Assembly (NCBI GenBank): GCA_031292015.1
Contig: JARLHY010000008.1
Span: forward strand, 111,136 to 175,135
Length of the DNA: 64,000 nucleotides
Direction of reading: 5' to 3'
DNA from: Negativicutes bacterium
Lineage (GTDB): Bacteria; Bacillota_C; Negativicutes; Sporomusales_B; JARLHX01
Position numbers and translations under genes: made by a program. Below, one piece after another: positions 62,375-64,000 of the stretch. Every line of letters begins with the position of its first letter. The stretch's first letter is position 1. A model generated the notes under the pieces. It saw only the letters and a list, made by a program, of their open reading frames with translations. It had not been told where the DNA came from and searched no databases.

Positions 62375-62829
62375 CTTCTTTTCTCCATGCTCTGCAGCGG
62401 ATGACTGATCTGCGATTTTCGGTCTCTCATGCCCGCCGCTCTCCGATGGCACGACCCGAGACATTCCTCGGCATTACGGTATTTACCGTTTTGAGAAGTA
62501 AAAAGCGAGAGAGACAATTTATTCTTATTAAGCAAAGATCGCGTTTATCCTGCTTGACCACCAACTTCTCATGTTGTTGTCTTTAGCGACAATGATGTGA
62601 AAGACAGTCTGATGATATTCGCGGCCAGCAGTCGAAAATTTAGGCTGCGCAACGTCGCGACACGCCCAAAATTCCGCTCCTCTTAACATAGTTGGGTTGA
62701 TCTATTTCGAAAGATAAGGGCCGTAGGGGTATCGGCGCGTAGAGAAGTAAGGGTGCAGCAAGGGGACGGAGGTATTGACACACTAAGTGCCGATAACCCC
62801 GTCCCCTTGCATTTTTAAGGCTATCCAAG
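62375..62829. other. Intergenic A+T-richer region with one long hairpin
   Basis: 455 bp without a credible gene. GCAAGGGGACGG (62758-62769) pairs exactly with CCGTCCCCTTGC (62799-62810), followed by ATTTTT. Repeats with this GGGGACGG core commonly accompany REP-associated transposases, which suggests a REP-type relic (inference). On the minus strand it lies just after the flavoprotein gene and could serve as its terminator. Confidence 0.55.
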
Positions 62830-63462
62830 CTATCTGATGAAACTTGTCCGTATCTTGGCTTCCGCCGGAACCGGATCGACTTTTGCTTTGCCGGCGTCTA
62901 ACACTTGTAACAGCCATGCCATATTTTTCCCCAAAACTCGCATGATTTGCTGCCCTTCTTCGTCCTGGGCGGATTCGCCAACTTCCCGGCCGTGGATGAT
63001 GTTCCAGTAGTTGGATGTCGGAATAATCATTTCAGAGTATAAGAGATAGTGATTCAGGATATTGAAAGCCGACATGCCGCCCGATCTTCTTAATGCCACC
63101 ACTGCGGCGCCGACTTTGTTGCGAAGCATGAAAGGATTACCGGATGCCACATAAAAGGCCCTGTCCAAAAAAGACTTCATCGTTCCGGTGATGCCGGCAA
63201 AATGTACCGGTGACCCGAGCAATATCCCGTCGGCTTTTTTGAGCATTTGAACCCAGTCGTTTACTTCATCATTGATTACGCAGCGTTCATTCTGATTTTT
63301 CTTGCACGCCATACATTCCATGCAGCCTCTTATATTTTTGTTGCCCACATGAATTATTTCGAATTCTATTCCGGCTTTAACGATCTCTTCCCCGACAGTT
63401 TTCAGTGCATAATGAGTGTTGCCATCGGCGCGGGGACTTCCATTCACAGCGAGAACTTTCAT
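62830..63462 (-). CDS. Iron-sulfur flavoprotein / NADPH-dependent FMN reductase family
   Basis: 210 residues, flavodoxin-like fold. FMN-phosphate loop VNGSPRADGNTHYAL at the N-terminus, GSPVHFAGITGTMKSFLDR in the middle. The compact cysteine motif CMECMACKKNQNERC (C-x2-C-x2-C-x7-C) is that of Isf-type iron-sulfur flavoproteins, which pass electrons from ferredoxin and may detoxify O2 or peroxide in anaerobes. GGGAGGAATGG site before ATG 63462. Confidence 0.88.
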   Translation of the reverse strand: MKVLAVNGSPRADGNTHYALKTVGEEIVKAGIEFEIIHVGNKNIRGCMECMACKKNQNERCVINDEVNDWVQMLKKADGILLGSPVHFAGITGTMKSFLDRAFYVASGNPFMLRNKVGAAVVALRRSGGMSAFNILNHYLLYSEMIIPTSNYWNIIHGREVGESAQDEEGQQIMRVLGKNMAWLLQVLDAGKAKVDPVPAEAKIRTSFIR

Positions 63463-63666
63463 ATTCCATTCCTCCCATCAACTTTGTGGATATGTTTGCC
63501 AAATTCGCTGTCGTCAATAAACTTCCTCCAGCGTGCGGGTGGAAAGTTCGAATTCTTCTCGCAGCTTCGGTGAAAACAGGAAGAGGCGTGCCGGTGGCTG
63601 AGTTTTATTGACGTTATTTCCAGTCAATTGTGCTAAAATAGAAGAAAAATCAAAAGGATTTTGCAA

Positions 63667-64000
63667 ATGGACAGGGTTCAGGACCTTTTAGGAAACTCGG
63701 ATTATGAATACGAGTTTATCTTTCATGAAAAACAAATTTACTCAGCGGCCGAGGGGGCTGAGTTCTTCGGCATTGACCCCGGACAAACCGCCCCCACCTT
63801 AGTTGTCAAAGCAGACACAGGATACTTTTCCATCATTTTCTCAGGCAGCCGCAGTCGCATTGACTTCGAAGGTATTGCGTCACTTTTGAATGTTTCTCAG
63901 GTGAAACTGGTAAACAGGGACAAAGTCCGTAAAATTACCGGCTTCAACCCTGGTGATACACCGTTGGTCGGGCTCGATCTTCCAACCGTATTTGATAAAA
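63667..64000 (+). CDS. YbaK/EbsC-type aminoacyl-tRNA deacylase, N-terminal part (runs off window)
   Basis: 111 residues are visible, open to the last base, so the 3' end is missing. YbaK-fold pattern: EYEFIFHEKQIYSAAEGAEFFG, then APTLVVKADTGYFSIIFSGSRS and VRKITGFNPGDTPLVG (the fold's conserved Gly-x-x-Pro region). These proteins hydrolyse misacylated tRNA, for example Cys-tRNA-Pro. ATG 63667 follows an AAAGGA site. TTGACG (63608-63613) and TAAAAT (63634-63639) lie upstream but with a rather long 20 bp spacer. Confidence 0.82.
   Translation, partial: MDRVQDLLGNSDYEYEFIFHEKQIYSAAEGAEFFGIDPGQTAPTLVVKADTGYFSIIFSGSRSRIDFEGIASLLNVSQVKLVNRDKVRKITGFNPGDTPLVGLDLPTVFDK

Overview
The window reads as chromosomal DNA of a G+C-rich, anaerobic, diderm Firmicute, most likely one of the Negativicutes (Sporomusaceae-like). 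This is inference. It rests on Firmicute-style T-box leaders and strong AGGAGG ribosome sites, an aas-lplT lysophospholipid-repair pair that is typical of cells with an outer membrane, and a corrinoid methyltransferase cluster with an ATP-dependent corrinoid reactivase, as in acetogens. Glycyl-radical and double-cubane-type enzymes point to oxygen-free metabolism. The last 3 kb are visibly more A+T-rich. No prophage, full-length transposase, CRISPR array, rRNA or tRNA was seen.

Layout. 0-5 kb: the end of an NlpC/P60 peptidase, an LctP-type permease with a PaaK-type CoA ligase, and a degenerate receiver-GGDEF protein. 5.1-12.8 kb: a complete tryptophan operon (trpD-F-C-B-A-E-G) behind two nearly identical tandem tRNA-Trp T-boxes, with one dispersed repeat inside the operon and another after it. 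13-17 kb: an XRE-cupin regulator, a glycyl-radical activase and a HypD-type hydroxyproline dehydratase. 17-27 kb: a membrane-fused molybdopterin oxidoreductase, DUF2339 protein with a DUF3999 remnant, aas-lplT, a D-threonine-aldolase-like enzyme, a cyclophilin and a GIY-YIG protein. 27-36.4 kb: DUF4127 protein, AraC regulator, DMT exporter, MBL hydrolases, an adaA-ogt alkylation-repair pair, LOG and DUF523 proteins, and a rubrerythrin-VIT1 fusion. 36.5-48 kb: HD-GYP protein, AbrB-type permease, macrodomain and VOC proteins, a KdgT/DUF1537 sugar-acid operon, PhzF, an aminotransferase, dCMP deaminase and a marR-OFA transporter operon.

48-58 kb holds the most distinctive set. It has three zinc-type UroD/MtaA-family methyltransferases, a corrinoid protein and a RamA-like reactivating ATPase. 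A divergent metN-metI-metQ operon has a double-cubane/2-hydroxyacyl-CoA dehydratase-family gene as its last member. Together they look like a corrinoid-dependent methyl-transfer pathway with its own uptake system, substrate unknown. Next to it lies an SPFH protein with three tandem ~75-residue repeats ahead of the SPFH domain, an architecture recalling major vault protein. The end of the window has a cupin protein, a stand-alone CheX, a second DMT exporter, an iron-sulfur flavoprotein and a partial YbaK-type deacylase.

A second theme is a modular family of 0.1-0.3 kb palindromic intergenic elements, with at least eight copies. Several sit against transcription terminators. Two sites show ~20 bp direct repeats, each itself a terminator-like hairpin, flanking an inserted palindromic block. 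One copy supplies the stop codon of a methyltransferase gene.
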